IMG/VR virus record: IMGVR_UViG_3300046462_000973
Location: 1 to 58,168 of that record
From: a virus
Direction: 5' to 3' (one strand)
DNA: 58,168 bases
Below, in pieces: positions 1 through 7,392 of the stretch. The position numbers and the translations under genes were made by a program. How positions within the stretch are numbered: the stretch's first letter is position 1; each line of letters starts with the position of its first letter. The notes below the pieces were generated by a model that was not told the DNA's origin, ran no database searches, and saw only the letters and a list, made by a program, of their open reading frames with translations.

Positions 1-1
1 G

Positions 2-82
2 GCTTCAGCCGATCCAATTAGAAATAAACTGCATTACTGTAACAAATCTTTTGTAGATATGGGTAAAAAATATTTAGAATAA
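2..82 (+). other. Possible 3' end of a truncated CDS
   Basis: Twenty-six open codons run from the window edge to a TAA at 80-82, ending in Gly-Lys-Lys-Tyr-Leu-Glu. There is no ATG before position 59. If the window is circularised, the frame meets a TAA three bases before the join, so a full gene is not rebuilt. It may be the tail of a gene outside the window or chance. Confidence 0.2.
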
Positions 83-178
83 AACCCTCTAATTTGCGCA
101 TATATACCTACAATTAAAAAAAATAAATTTTTTGTTAATATATAATTATACGTATTAATTTTTTTTATACATTTACAC

Positions 179-203
179 TAATCGACTGTATGTATGTCGA
201 TTA
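179..203. repeat. Perfect inverted repeat (8-bp arms)
   Basis: TAATCGAC (179-186) and GTCGATTA (196-203) are exact reverse complements separated by nine bases. It could be an operator or the top of a hairpin at the 5' side of the structured segment. No run of T follows on either side, so it is not a terminator. Confidence 0.6.
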
Positions 204-239
204 ACAAAATAGCAGACCCCTAATCTGTAATAGCTTAAC

Positions 240-575
240 TACAATAAATTTTTTGGTTCGAATGGGAAGGAGGAGTCGGAAACACGCACCTAACCCATTT
301 TAAAAACTTGTCAAAAAAGTAGGGACGTGAGGGCAAGCGGTAAACGAATCTGGAATGCCGGCGTAATTGGTTCGGGTAACCAAAACAAAATATTCAGACT
401 GTGAGTGAGGAGCTGTCGATAACTAATGGCAAATCATAAATTTGAACAGAATTTCTCTTTTGGATTTTGGATTTACTTTTTCAATAAAGCGAAAAAAAAA
501 TATCCAATCTCTTAAGGGAAACTCTGCTCATTCCGAAACAATCTCCTCCACAAGCAAGTAAATTATTTTACTTGT
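240..575 (+). ncRNA. Candidate structured non-coding RNA
   Basis: This segment has more G and C than its surroundings and no ORF. Complementary segments include 261-266 with 294-299, 349-356 with 392-398 (one bulged G), 367-372 with 378-383 (5-base loop), 467-472 with 502-507, and 269-275 with 543-549 (GGAGGAG/CTCCTCC). The last pairing crosses the first helix and would make a pseudoknot joining the two ends. A hairpin at 555-574 could terminate it. It matches no RNA class I can name; group I intron and RNase P cores were looked for and not found. Strand is assumed from the terminator-like end and the downstream gene. Confidence 0.4.
555..574 (+). terminator. Terminator-like hairpin after the structured segment
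   Basis: CAAGTAAA and TTTACTTG pair perfectly around a TTAT loop. The following sequence is T-rich but lacks a solid T run, so it may be a weak terminator or the last helix of the RNA. Confidence 0.4.
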
Positions 576-657
576 TATAGTTATTGACTATTACTTTAAA
601 TTTTATTAAAAAATACTACAAAAATAAAAATTTCTCAAAAATTCAAAAATTTTTCAA

Positions 658-1032
658 ATGGCACAAATCTTCGGGAAAATACACAGGATTCTTGAAACCC
701 AAAAAATTAGCGATAATTTTATGAAAAGGGAATTTGTAGTTAAATCAGACGAGCAATTTCCACAGCTTATTTTACTGGAGCTTCAGCATGATAATGTATT
801 TCAACTTGACAATTTTGCCGTTGGAAATAATGTAATCGTTTCTATAAACATACGAGGGCGAATGTGGACCAGTCCTTTAGGAGAAGATAAATTTTTTAAT
901 ACTTTGGTAGCCTGGAAAATTGAACGCTCCGCTGCTGATATTGCTTCCCCTACTCCTGCTCCAGCTCCACAACCATCCTATTCACCTAGTTCAAATATAA
1001 ACGAAGAGGAAGAAGACGATTTACCTTTCTAA
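658..1032 (+). CDS. Single-stranded DNA-binding protein, DUF3127 type
   Basis: A 124-residue OB-fold protein of the DUF3127 family, the Bacteroidota SSB-like group found in many of their phages. Typical features seen are the N-terminal GKI-RILETQ strand, the KREFVVK-DEQFPQ segment near residues 23-36, and SINIRGRMW followed by FNTLVAWKIE around residues 62-91. The C-terminus is Ala/Pro-rich and ends in an acidic tail (EEEEDDLPF), the usual SSB tail for recruiting replication proteins. It probably coats ssDNA during phage replication or recombination. It opens the rightward early cluster and is followed after 12 bases by the next gene. Confidence 0.85.
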   Translation: MAQIFGKIHRILETQKISDNFMKREFVVKSDEQFPQLILLELQHDNVFQLDNFAVGNNVIVSINIRGRMWTSPLGEDKFFNTLVAWKIERSAADIASPTPAPAPQPSYSPSSNINEEEEDDLPF

Positions 1033-1044
1033 AAATAGATCAAT

Positions 1045-1707
1045 ATGGGCGATGGCAAAAAATATTTTATGCTTAATTATGATATAATCCATATCATATC
1101 CCATTTGCCGAACGAAAAAGCGGGGGAATTATTCAAGCATATTTTATCTTTTGTACATGAACAAGATCCTGTTTCTGAAGATTATGTCATAAATATGGCT
1201 TTTGAGCCGATAAAAAAAGCTCTTTTAAAAAATTATGATATAAGTAAAAAACGAAGTGAAGCTGGAAAAATTTCTGGGATTGTTAGAAATCAGAAAACGA
1301 ACAAAGTTGAACAAAAAACAACAAAGAGAAACAAAGTTGAACAAAATACAAAAGTGTTCAATTTGGATTATCAAGAAATCATAAATGTTTTTAATGGTAC
1401 CTGTGTTGAATTGCCAAAAGCAAATCTTACAAGCGAAAGGATTAAAATGATTGATAAGCTTTTAAAAACGTATTCCCTGGAGCAAATTGGACAGGTTTTT
1501 ATAAATACAAGTGAGAGTGATTATTTAAATGGAAAAATAAATAATTGGAAAGCTAATTTGAATTGGCTATTAAATCCAACCAATTTTGTGAAAGTATTGG
1601 AAGGTAATTATGCAAATGTTAAAGTTCCAGTAGGCAAAACTCCTTCGGTGGAAGAACAATGGAACGATGCAAAGGCAGCTGTTCATAAATATTTTAACCA
1701 TGAGTAA
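1045..1707 (+). CDS. Replication-initiation-like protein with DUF6291-like N-terminus
   Basis: 220 residues. The N-terminal ~80 residues (YFMLNYDII start, NEKAGELFKHI) resemble the DUF6291 domain common in phage replication proteins. A basic Lys/Asn/Gln-rich linker follows, and the C-terminus carries a WKANLNWLLNPTNFVKVLEG motif typical of replisome-organiser-like phage proteins. It is likely a DNA-binding replication factor working with the overlapping downstream gene (shared ATGAGTAA at 1700-1707). The role is inferred from motif and position. Confidence 0.6.
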   Translation: MGDGKKYFMLNYDIIHIISHLPNEKAGELFKHILSFVHEQDPVSEDYVINMAFEPIKKALLKNYDISKKRSEAGKISGIVRNQKTNKVEQKTTKRNKVEQNTKVFNLDYQEIINVFNGTCVELPKANLTSERIKMIDKLLKTYSLEQIGQVFINTSESDYLNGKINNWKANLNWLLNPTNFVKVLEGNYANVKVPVGKTPSVEEQWNDAKAAVHKYFNHE

Positions 1708-2413
1708 GGGATTAAATATAGATTTTAGTAGACTTCCTGGCATTATTAAGCCGGTAACCATTGATTTGATTACTATTATTTCAAAAAATGATAATCCAAA
1801 ATTAGCTTTATTTGAAAAACAAATGACATTAGATGAAGCATTGAATGGAACAACTTTATCACGCTTGAGTAAAACCATTGATGATGAAAATTTAGCTATA
1901 ATACTTGTATTTCTTATTAATCGTCTTTCTTCCAATTTTAATGTGGGGAGAAAATTTACGGACGATCAAGCAATTGTTATGGCGCTTGACCTTATCGAAG
2001 TTTTTAAATATGAAACAATAGAAGATGTTCTTTTGATGTTCCGAATGGCTAGAACCGGAAGAATTGGCGATGGAAGGGATTTTAAATTGGATTCACAGAC
2101 CGTTTTCCATAAATGGATTCCTCAATATTTGGAAATGAAAGTGGATTTACGGGATCAGCTGCATAATAGAACCAAAAATTTGACTTTTGGACATGAAATG
2201 ACAATAGAAGATGTAAAAAAAGCATATAAAAAAAGAATGTCAGCTGTCAAATCGGAAGAACAAAAGGATGCTGAAATTGATAAATTAACTAAAGGATTTA
2301 CTAGAAACCAATTAGAAGATTTAATTTCTGAATGGGCAAAAGATCCATCAAAAAACAAAATGCTTAGACATTTAATGAAAAAAAGAAATACAATAAAATA
2401 TGACTCGATTTAA
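1700..2413 (+). CDS. Conserved Bacteroidota phage protein, DUF6633-like
   Basis: 237 residues from ATG 1700, which overlaps the previous stop and is preferred to the longer frame from 1667. An alpha-helical central part (FNVGRKFTDDQAIVMA, then FRMARTGRIGDGRDF and FHKWIPQYLE) matches the pattern of DUF6633 proteins that sit after replisome-organiser genes in Bacteroidota phages, in the slot of a helicase loader. The C-terminus is basic. A loader-like role is inference from position only; no Walker motif is visible. Confidence 0.55.
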   Translation: MSKGLNIDFSRLPGIIKPVTIDLITIISKNDNPKLALFEKQMTLDEALNGTTLSRLSKTIDDENLAIILVFLINRLSSNFNVGRKFTDDQAIVMALDLIEVFKYETIEDVLLMFRMARTGRIGDGRDFKLDSQTVFHKWIPQYLEMKVDLRDQLHNRTKNLTFGHEMTIEDVKKAYKKRMSAVKSEEQKDAEIDKLTKGFTRNQLEDLISEWAKDPSKNKMLRHLMKKRNTIKYDSI

Positions 2414-2528
2414 AACTTTTCACATAGGCGAAAATATTTTTATAAAAAAAGGAACTAAAATATTTTTTATTGAATTGATAATGGCTATCATTTGTGTTAG
2501 TTTATTGTTTTATTCGCTTTTAAAATGA
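2400..2528 (+). CDS. Small membrane peptide (42 aa)
   Basis: A short ORF starting at ATG 2400, inside the end of the previous gene, and ending with TGA 2526-2528. The N-terminus is basic (KTFHIGENIFIKKGTK) and residues about 21-41 form one hydrophobic segment (IFFIELIMAIICVSLLFYSL), so it is a single-pass inner-membrane peptide. It fills the otherwise empty space before the palindromic repeat. Function unknown. Confidence 0.5.
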   Translation: MTRFKTFHIGENIFIKKGTKIFFIELIMAIICVSLLFYSLLK

Positions 2529-2545
2529 ATGTTAAAATACCACAT

Positions 2546-2582
2546 TTGAAACATTAATAACATTTTAAACATCATGTTTCAA
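2546..2582. repeat. Copy of the intergenic AACATTTGAAACAT palindrome family
   Basis: TTGAAACAT (2546-2554) and ATGTTTCAA (2574-2582) are exact reverse complements 19 bases apart and lie directly in front of ATG 2584. This is a spread-out copy of the family present throughout the rightward block. Confidence 0.6.
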
Positions 2583-2583
2583 T

Positions 2584-2769
2584 ATGAAAAAATTTGTCAT
2601 TCAATATTGGTTTTGGAGAATAAAATGGTTTGAAAAAGATTATGAAGAAATAATCATTTTTGCCAAATCAGAAAAACATGCCATAGAAAGACTTAGAAAT
2701 ATTTGCAAATATTTAAAATCAATTGATAATATAACTGAAATTCCAATAATTAAAAATGAAATGACATGA
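2584..2769 (+). CDS. Hypothetical protein (61 aa)
   Basis: Small Lys/Ile/Trp-rich protein (YWFWRIKWFEKD near residues 8-19) with a predicted alpha/beta pattern and no recognised domain. It starts two bases after a palindromic repeat and its stop overlaps the start of the next gene (ATGATAAC context at 2766), so the two are translationally coupled. Confidence 0.6.
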   Translation: MKKFVIQYWFWRIKWFEKDYEEIIIFAKSEKHAIERLRNICKYLKSIDNITEIPIIKNEMT

Positions 2770-3011
2770 TAACACTAAACCATGAAGAAATTAATTGGCT
2801 CCAAAATTATAATTTGGAGCTTCCGGCAAAATATTCTTTGCCAATTATCGATTTTTTAAATAAAAAAATTGCTGAATCACAACAAGCACAGGTGATATCG
2901 GCTCCCTCTCTCCCACCAGAAGAAATTCTTAATGGTCCTGGTACAAATATTGAAGATATTGAAATTGTGGGTTCTGAAGTTATTGGTTCAAATGATCCAA
3001 TTGATGATTAA
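2766..3011 (+). CDS. Hypothetical acidic protein (81 aa)
   Basis: Overlaps the preceding stop by four bases. The N-terminal half is predicted helical (HEEINWLQNYNLELP); the C-terminal half is Pro/Glu/Asp-rich and probably disordered (SAPSLPPEEI, then EDIEIVGSEV). No homologue recognised. It precedes ninG by ten bases. Confidence 0.55.
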   Translation: MITLNHEEINWLQNYNLELPAKYSLPIIDFLNKKIAESQQAQVISAPSLPPEEILNGPGTNIEDIEIVGSEVIGSNDPIDD

Positions 3012-3021
3012 TTTCTAAATC

Positions 3022-3702
3022 ATGGCTAAAAAGTGTAAACATTGCGGCGAACCTTTTGCTCCTAAATATTCTTCATTTGAAAAATATTGCGATAAAGAGG
3101 ATTGCCGCATTGCTTATGCTTTAGAAGTCGTTGCTAAACAAAAAAAAGCCCAAAAAAAACAAGCTGAAAAAAAATGGAAACAACAAAAAGCCATTTTAAC
3201 TGAAAATACAACCAATTGGAAAAACAGTCTTCAGAAGCAAATAAATATAATCGTTAGACTTATTGATAAAGATTTACCCTGTCTTGCTCGTGGTAAAACC
3301 GCCAATAAATATGACGCAGGGCATGTCATAAGCAGAGGTTCCAACCCAACCATTAGGTACAATCTTCATAATATTCATAGACAAAGCGCCCAATCCAATC
3401 ATTTTCAAAGTGATGATGTATTATTAAGGGAAGGCCTTATACATGAATATGGACAAGATTATATGGATTTTATAAATAATCTAAAGCGAACTCCAAAACT
3501 TATGTTTAAAGATTTTGAGTATGTAGAACTCACTAAGCAAGCTCAAAAAATTGCTCTGCGACTTACCAAACTTGGACTTACATACTCATTAAAAAACAGG
3601 ATCCTTCTTAGAAATAATATAAATCAAGAATTAGGCATTTATACTGATGAATTTTGTTTTTTCGAATCATCTAACAACATAACAAACATTAACCACATTT
3701 GA
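3022..3702 (+). CDS. ninG: NinG/Rap-like recombination nuclease
   Basis: 226 residues with the NinG layout. An N-terminal zinc-binding segment has Cys residues at CKHC (5-8) and YCDKEDC (23-29). A long Lys/Gln-rich coiled helix follows (about 35-65). The HNH-like core is DAGHVISRGSNP around residues 99-110, followed by RYNLHNIHRQSAQSNH and a DYMDF segment. Lambda NinG (Rap) is a structure-specific nuclease that resolves recombination intermediates; the same role alongside the SSB-like protein is likely. The C-terminal ~30 residues look lineage-specific. Confidence 0.85.
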   Translation: MAKKCKHCGEPFAPKYSSFEKYCDKEDCRIAYALEVVAKQKKAQKKQAEKKWKQQKAILTENTTNWKNSLQKQINIIVRLIDKDLPCLARGKTANKYDAGHVISRGSNPTIRYNLHNIHRQSAQSNHFQSDDVLLREGLIHEYGQDYMDFINNLKRTPKLMFKDFEYVELTKQAQKIALRLTKLGLTYSLKNRILLRNNINQELGIYTDEFCFFESSNNITNINHI

Positions 3703-3745
3703 AACATTAGTAACATATACAACATGTAAAACATTTTGTTTCAAT
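3695..3745. repeat. Degenerate palindromic repeat between ninG and the next gene
   Basis: CATTTGAAACATTAG beginning near 3695 and ACATTTTGTTTCAAT ending near 3745 form imperfect arms of the AACATTTGAAACAT family, with extra AACAT motifs between. It begins within the last codons of ninG and leads into a gene-free stretch before ATG 3809. Confidence 0.5.
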
Positions 3746-3808
3746 TAATGAAAAATATTTGTAATTTAGCAGAGTTATATTATTGAATACTAATAGTTTA
3801 TAAATAAA

Positions 3809-4054
3809 ATGATAAACAAGGAAACATTTATAGACACAATTAATTTTCTTGAAGTAATGGTAAAAAAAAACAAAAAAGATAGTGAAACAATACTTTTTAT
3901 TAAAAAAATATTCACTTTGTTGCCATTATTTTTTTCAAATATAGAAGAGGCTAGAAACGAAATAGAATACTATTGTTTTGACACCAATTTTGGAAAACCC
4001 TCACCCGATTCAGAATACATTACACCAGGAGAATTATACGAAAAATTGATATGA
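3809..4054 (+). CDS. Hypothetical protein (81 aa)
   Basis: Starts after an AT-rich untranslated stretch. Predicted mostly helical (TFIDTINFLEVMVKK, then FFSNIEEARNEIEYY) and ending in a conserved-looking acidic segment (PDSEYITPGELYEKL). No domain recognised. Its stop overlaps the start of the next gene by four bases (ATGA), indicating coupled translation. Confidence 0.6.
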   Translation: MINKETFIDTINFLEVMVKKNKKDSETILFIKKIFTLLPLFFSNIEEARNEIEYYCFDTNFGKPSPDSEYITPGELYEKLI

Positions 4055-4302
4055 TAGTTGAATTGAATATATTTTGTTTGCATGAGGACCAGATTGTTAT
4101 ACAAGAAACTGGTGGGAATGTTCCGTTTAAGGAGTGTATTGTAAGAAAATATGGATTTATTAATATTGACTATTTTTCACCACGAAGAGATTCCCCAGAA
4201 TACACTACTATCGGTTCTGGAGGCGATGAATTTATATGCAATGAACAGTATGAAGCCGTAAAATTAAAAATACAGCAAGCCAGTTTATTTAAATTGAATT
4301 AA
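4051..4302 (+). CDS. Hypothetical protein (83 aa)
   Basis: Overlaps the preceding gene by four bases. The sequence is beta-rich (LNIFCLHEDQIVIQETGG at 5-22) followed by a region with Gly/Ser turns (YTTIGSGGDEFICN). No homologue recognised. It lies two bases before the basic DNA-binding-like gene. Confidence 0.6.
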   Translation: MIVELNIFCLHEDQIVIQETGGNVPFKECIVRKYGFINIDYFSPRRDSPEYTTIGSGGDEFICNEQYEAVKLKIQQASLFKLN

Positions 4303-4304
4303 AA

Positions 4305-5120
4305 ATGAAACCAAAGAACAGCAGATTTGCAGGAATGAAAGGAGGAAGTCCTTATGCTAACTCTCCAAAAAATGCAATTAGGGATAAGGTTAATGGAAAA
4401 AAAAGAAAGCAAAAAGCAAAAACTGGAAGCGTTTCAAGCTCAAGAGGATTAAGTCCTTATCAACTTCGTACCCAAGAGGAATTTTTGAAAGTTCGCCCTG
4501 GTGAAACTAAAGAAAAATGGTTATTAAGAACTCGTTTCAGAAGGATAAGAACTGAAGATGAATTGGCACTCACAGTCAATGGTCGCAAATTAATTGAAAA
4601 ACTAGAAGTAAGACGCAATCGAAGACATAAAAGAAAAATACAGCTTCATATTATAGAAAAAGATTTCAATTTTATGAAGTATTATGTTTTTGTAATTAAT
4701 TGGGCAGTCATAAAATATAATATTTCTCAAATGGATTTGGAAATTGGATTTCATTTCTATGAAAATATTCATTTCACAAAAGACCAATTCATTAATAAAT
4801 GCCTTTTGATTGGTAATCCTAAAGCAAATGTCTTTAATAGATTTATAAAAGAAGGCTTTATATATCAAACCCAATCTATCATAAACGATGATAACGTAAA
4901 AAAACCAACTGGTTTGTTTCGCCTTTCTGTGCGATTCATTAATGTATTGACCTCTATTTATGATAAAATTGCTTACCAGTCTAAATTTGATTTTAGATCA
5001 ACATTAAATAGAAAAGTGCCACCAGAATTAGAAAAAGTGATTATGGAAATGGCAGCCGAAAATACGGCCATAATTACCGGAAAAAAAGAACCCGATAGAT
5101 TTGTTATTATAAAACAATAA
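4305..5120 (+). CDS. Basic, probably DNA-binding protein with winged-helix-like C-terminal half
   Basis: 271 residues. The first ~110 are strongly basic and low in complexity (GKKRKQKAKTGS at about 31-42, RRNRRHKRK at 101-109), suggesting nucleic-acid contact. Residues ~120-240 alternate helices with a short hairpin (LIGNPKANVFNRFIKEGFIY, then GLFRLSVRFINVL), a pattern like a winged-helix domain. It lies four bases upstream of the HU-like gene. A chromatin or transcription role is plausible but unproven. Confidence 0.45.
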   Translation: MKPKNSRFAGMKGGSPYANSPKNAIRDKVNGKKRKQKAKTGSVSSSRGLSPYQLRTQEEFLKVRPGETKEKWLLRTRFRRIRTEDELALTVNGRKLIEKLEVRRNRRHKRKIQLHIIEKDFNFMKYYVFVINWAVIKYNISQMDLEIGFHFYENIHFTKDQFINKCLLIGNPKANVFNRFIKEGFIYQTQSIINDDNVKKPTGLFRLSVRFINVLTSIYDKIAYQSKFDFRSTLNRKVPPELEKVIMEMAAENTAIITGKKEPDRFVIIKQ

Positions 5121-5123
5121 AAA

Positions 5124-5417
5124 ATGAAAAATTCACTAAGTAGATTGGAAATGATAAAATTGGTATCAGAAGAATCTGGTATCACAAGCAAAGCGGCCAA
5201 TAAAGCAATCAATTTAATATTTGATCTTTTACATAATGCGGTTGCTAATCAACGGTCTTTTGTCATTCCTGGTGTTGGAACAGTACGTGGTTATTTACGG
5301 CCACCAAAAATGGTAATAGATCCTCGAAACGGACAAAAAATTATGAGTAAAGAAAAACTGGTAGTTAAAATAAGTTCCTATTTCAAGCCAGTAAGAAGAC
5401 ACAAATACAACACTTGA
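5124..5417 (+). CDS. HU/IHF-family DNA-binding protein
   Basis: 97 residues. The N-terminal helices (LEMIKLVSEESGITSKAANK) are followed by FVIPGVGTVRGY around residues 49-60, matching the HU signature of a Gly-x-Gly-Thr turn. The DNA-binding arm has PRNGQKI and the C-terminus is basic (FKPVRRHKYNT). HU/IHF-like proteins bend DNA in replication, packaging and promoter architecture; crAss-like phages commonly encode one. The gene ends at 5417 inside the terminator palindrome that separates it from the converging groES. Confidence 0.85.
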   Translation: MKNSLSRLEMIKLVSEESGITSKAANKAINLIFDLLHNAVANQRSFVIPGVGTVRGYLRPPKMVIDPRNGQKIMSKEKLVVKISSYFKPVRRHKYNT

Positions 5418-5457
5418 AACATTATGTTATAAATGTTTCAAGTGTTTATTAAAATTT
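5409..5457 (+). terminator. Palindrome-type terminator between HU-like gene and groES
   Basis: A perfect 15-bp inverted repeat, AACACTTGAAACATT (5409-5423) and AATGTTTCAAGTGTT (5432-5446), encloses an 8-base loop. On the plus strand it is followed by TATTAAAATTTTTTT, as in an intrinsic terminator. It is the best-paired copy of the AACATTTGAAACAT family. On the minus strand no T run follows. Confidence 0.75.
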
Positions 5458-5739
5458 TTTTACCAAATCTGTATAATACATGGCTTGATATTCAATATTG
5501 TCTTCAATATAGGCAGTAGATTTATTTCTGTCAAATATTACAATATCTCCTTCTTTAAGACAAGGACTGCCTTCTTTATCCATTGGAACATTTTCACCAA
5601 CCGAAATTACAGCTCCCTTACCCCATTTTTGATTTTTATCCTGTACAGTGGTGAAATCAAGACCAGCTTCCGAGAGCTGTTTGTTTTCTTGCGGCAAAAC
5701 GATTACGTTTGATCCTAAACATTTTCCTTTAAAACTCAT
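5449..5739 (-). CDS. groES: Co-chaperonin GroES
   Basis: 96 residues, the normal GroES length. A cpn10 fold is indicated by the N-terminal GSNVIVLPQE strand, a mobile-loop segment (LSEAGLDFTTVQDK), WGKGAVISVGENV, and GDIVIFDRNKSTAYI towards the end. It caps the chaperonin ring during folding of capsid or tail proteins. It lies downstream of and overlaps groEL by 11 bases, the reverse of the bacterial groES-groEL order. Confidence 0.85.
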   Translation of the reverse strand: MSFKGKCLGSNVIVLPQENKQLSEAGLDFTTVQDKNQKWGKGAVISVGENVPMDKEGSPCLKEGDIVIFDRNKSTAYIEDNIEYQAMYYTDLVKKF

Positions 5740-7279
5740 TTTTACCTCTTTTTTGGGTGATTACATTGTCAGTCATAAGAATAGTAATAGCTACTGAAAT
5801 GCCATTTATTAAAGCATTTCTAATGGCTTTGGAAGAATCTACAATTCCGGCATCAATCATATTTACCAATTTGAATTCTTTCACATCATATCCAAATGGA
5901 TAAGCAAATTTTGGAAGCTTATCAAAATCAACTACCGCATTTTCTAGTATTTTATAAAATGGAGCCTGTAAAGCTTTTTTGGTAACTTTGTCAATATCTA
6001 AATTGGAAGCACATTTTAAAAGCACCCCTCCTCCGGCAACTACCCCTTCTTCTTTAGCGGATCTAACAGCACAAACAGCATCATCAACACGGGCTATTTT
6101 TTCCTGCAATTCTGCCTCCACAAGCGCACCTACCTTTATAATAGAGACTTTTCCGGATAACTTTGAAATTCTCTCTCTCAAGTATTTTATTTCGTGTGGA
6201 TTTATGGTTTGTTTAATATTTTCTTTGAGTTCTTCAATTTTGGAATCAATCTGCTCTTTAGCAGTATTTTCCCCTGCCGTGAATACCGTATCAGTATTTC
6301 CAACTACAACTTTTTTACAGCTCCCTAAAAATTCCATAAAACGATCCGAGAAATTTTCTCCAGAGAGTGTGGTAATGCAATTAGTTTTACATATTAAGGC
6401 TATATCAGCTAATACATCTTTTCTTTTTTGTCCAAAATGAGGTGGTTTAATAACACATACTTTTAACGCACCTCTTAATTTGTTATCTAAAAGGGCATCT
6501 TGCATTTTAAAGTCCATATCAGATATTATCAAAATCTGTTTATTGGTTGTTTTTGCAAATTCCACAAATGGAAGTATTTGTTGAACCGTTTGAAAGGTTA
6601 TTTCTGAAATTAAAACTAATGGTTCTTCATCAAATACTACTGTTCTGTCGCTAAATACATTTATAAACCGTTCATCTGCATATCCCGCTTCCAAAAGATT
6701 TCCTTCTATGAATTCTAAAAAAGTATCATCTGTGTTGCTTCGAAAATGTCCAACACTTCCATTTTCACCTGCTGCTATAAATGCTTCAGTTACAATTTTA
6801 GTAATTTCAATATCGCCATTACTCGAAGTGTTGGCAATATCAAAAATTAATTTATCGGTTATAGGGATGGAGTTTTTAGTAATGAAATCAATTACTTTTT
6901 TACAGGAAGCTTCAATATTTTTTTTAATGTCAATAGGAGATTTTCCTTCATTTGCTTCTATCGTAGAATATTTTATAAATGCTTGGGCTAAAACTACAGT
7001 GGCCGAAGTTGCGTCTCCTGCTTCCTTTGCAGTTTTTTCAGCAGCCTCTCTTAAGGAGAGATTGGCGAGATTCATTACAGGATCTTCAAGAACAATGGAT
7101 CGTAAAGTATCATATCCATCTTTTGTGGGTGTGGGGAATCCTCCATCGGATTCTATAAGTACCGTTCGACCTCTATAACCCATTGTCGAACCTACAACAT
7201 TACTTGGAATATTTATTCCTTCAATTAACTTTTCTTTTGCCTGGGAATCCGAGCAAATTTCCTTAATAATATTCTCCAT
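5729..7279 (-). CDS. groEL: Phage chaperonin GroEL (Cpn60)
   Basis: 516 residues against about 545 for bacterial GroEL. The nucleotide site is kept: TKDGYDT near residues 52-58 (Asp-52 equivalent), EAGDATSATVVLA at about 86-98 (GDGTTT variant with the Asp-87 equivalent), and ARVDDAVCAVRSAKEEGVVAGGG around 388-410 with the Asp-398 equivalent. The apical domain is the most divergent part and the C-terminal Gly-Gly-Met tail is absent (ends RGKNEF). It is presumably an ATP-driven folding chamber tuned to phage proteins. It is transcribed leftward within a rightward block, from its own promoter near 7334. Confidence 0.9.
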   Translation of the reverse strand: MENIIKEICSDSQAKEKLIEGINIPSNVVGSTMGYRGRTVLIESDGGFPTPTKDGYDTLRSIVLEDPVMNLANLSLREAAEKTAKEAGDATSATVVLAQAFIKYSTIEANEGKSPIDIKKNIEASCKKVIDFITKNSIPITDKLIFDIANTSSNGDIEITKIVTEAFIAAGENGSVGHFRSNTDDTFLEFIEGNLLEAGYADERFINVFSDRTVVFDEEPLVLISEITFQTVQQILPFVEFAKTTNKQILIISDMDFKMQDALLDNKLRGALKVCVIKPPHFGQKRKDVLADIALICKTNCITTLSGENFSDRFMEFLGSCKKVVVGNTDTVFTAGENTAKEQIDSKIEELKENIKQTINPHEIKYLRERISKLSGKVSIIKVGALVEAELQEKIARVDDAVCAVRSAKEEGVVAGGGVLLKCASNLDIDKVTKKALQAPFYKILENAVVDFDKLPKFAYPFGYDVKEFKLVNMIDAGIVDSSKAIRNALINGISVAITILMTDNVITQKRGKNEF

Positions 7280-7302
7280 TTTAAATTAAATTAAATTTGA
7301 AA

Positions 7303-7330
7303 CACTTAAAACATAATGTTGTTAATGTTC
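7303..7330. repeat. Imperfect palindromic repeat in the groEL leader
   Basis: AACACTTAAAACAT and ATGTTGTTAATGTT form imperfect arms of the AACATTTGAAACAT family between the groEL start and its promoter, so the repeat would lie in the groEL 5' untranslated RNA. Confidence 0.5.
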
Positions 7331-7333
7331 CAA

Positions 7334-7341
7334 CAAAAGTA
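7334..7341 (-). promoter_or_regulatory. Leftward promoter -7 box for groEL-groES
   Basis: On the minus strand this reads TACTTTTG, an exact TAnnTTTG Bacteroidota -7 box, 55 bases before the groEL ATG. A clear -33 TTTG was not found at the ideal distance. Confidence 0.45.
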
Positions 7342-7355
7342 CTTATTTTTTTTCA

Positions 7356-7363
7356 TATCTTTG
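7356..7363 (+). promoter_or_regulatory. Rightward promoter -7 box (TATCTTTG)
   Basis: TATCTTTG is an exact TAnnTTTG match 30 bases before ATG 7393. It lies back to back with the groEL box 15 bases away, making a compact divergent promoter. The same octamer recurs in front of the portal, ring-protein and cargo genes. Confidence 0.55.
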
Positions 7364-7392
7364 TTAGAATCAATAACTTAAGACTAAAAATC

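Larger units (their letters stand above)
83..657. other. 575-base non-coding leader upstream of the SSB-like gene
   Basis: No convincing ORF on either strand. The first 100 bases are very AT-rich. A perfect 8-bp inverted repeat lies at 179-203, a segment richer in G and C with many complementary stretches at about 240-550, a perfect hairpin at 555-574, then an A/T-rich stretch leading to the first gene. No clear TAnnTTTG box was found in front of that gene; TTGACT at 583-588 could be a weak -33 element. Confidence 0.7.

Noticed and set aside
240-575. Group I intron or RNase P RNA identity for the structured segment
   Set aside because: AUUCAGACU-like and GGUAA-like strings were noticed, but the conserved cores (P7/P3 of group I, CR-I to CR-V of RNase P) are not present in the right order, and no flanking exons exist.
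1570-1935. Minus-strand ORF of 121 codons across the early replication genes
   Set aside because: It is antisense to two overlapping genes with family resemblance and is a compositional shadow.
5979-7178. Plus-strand ORFs inside groEL (5979-6440, 6708-7178)
   Set aside because: They are shadows of the minus-strand GroEL frame, with Ser/Phe-rich translations, no ribosome-binding context and no independent features.
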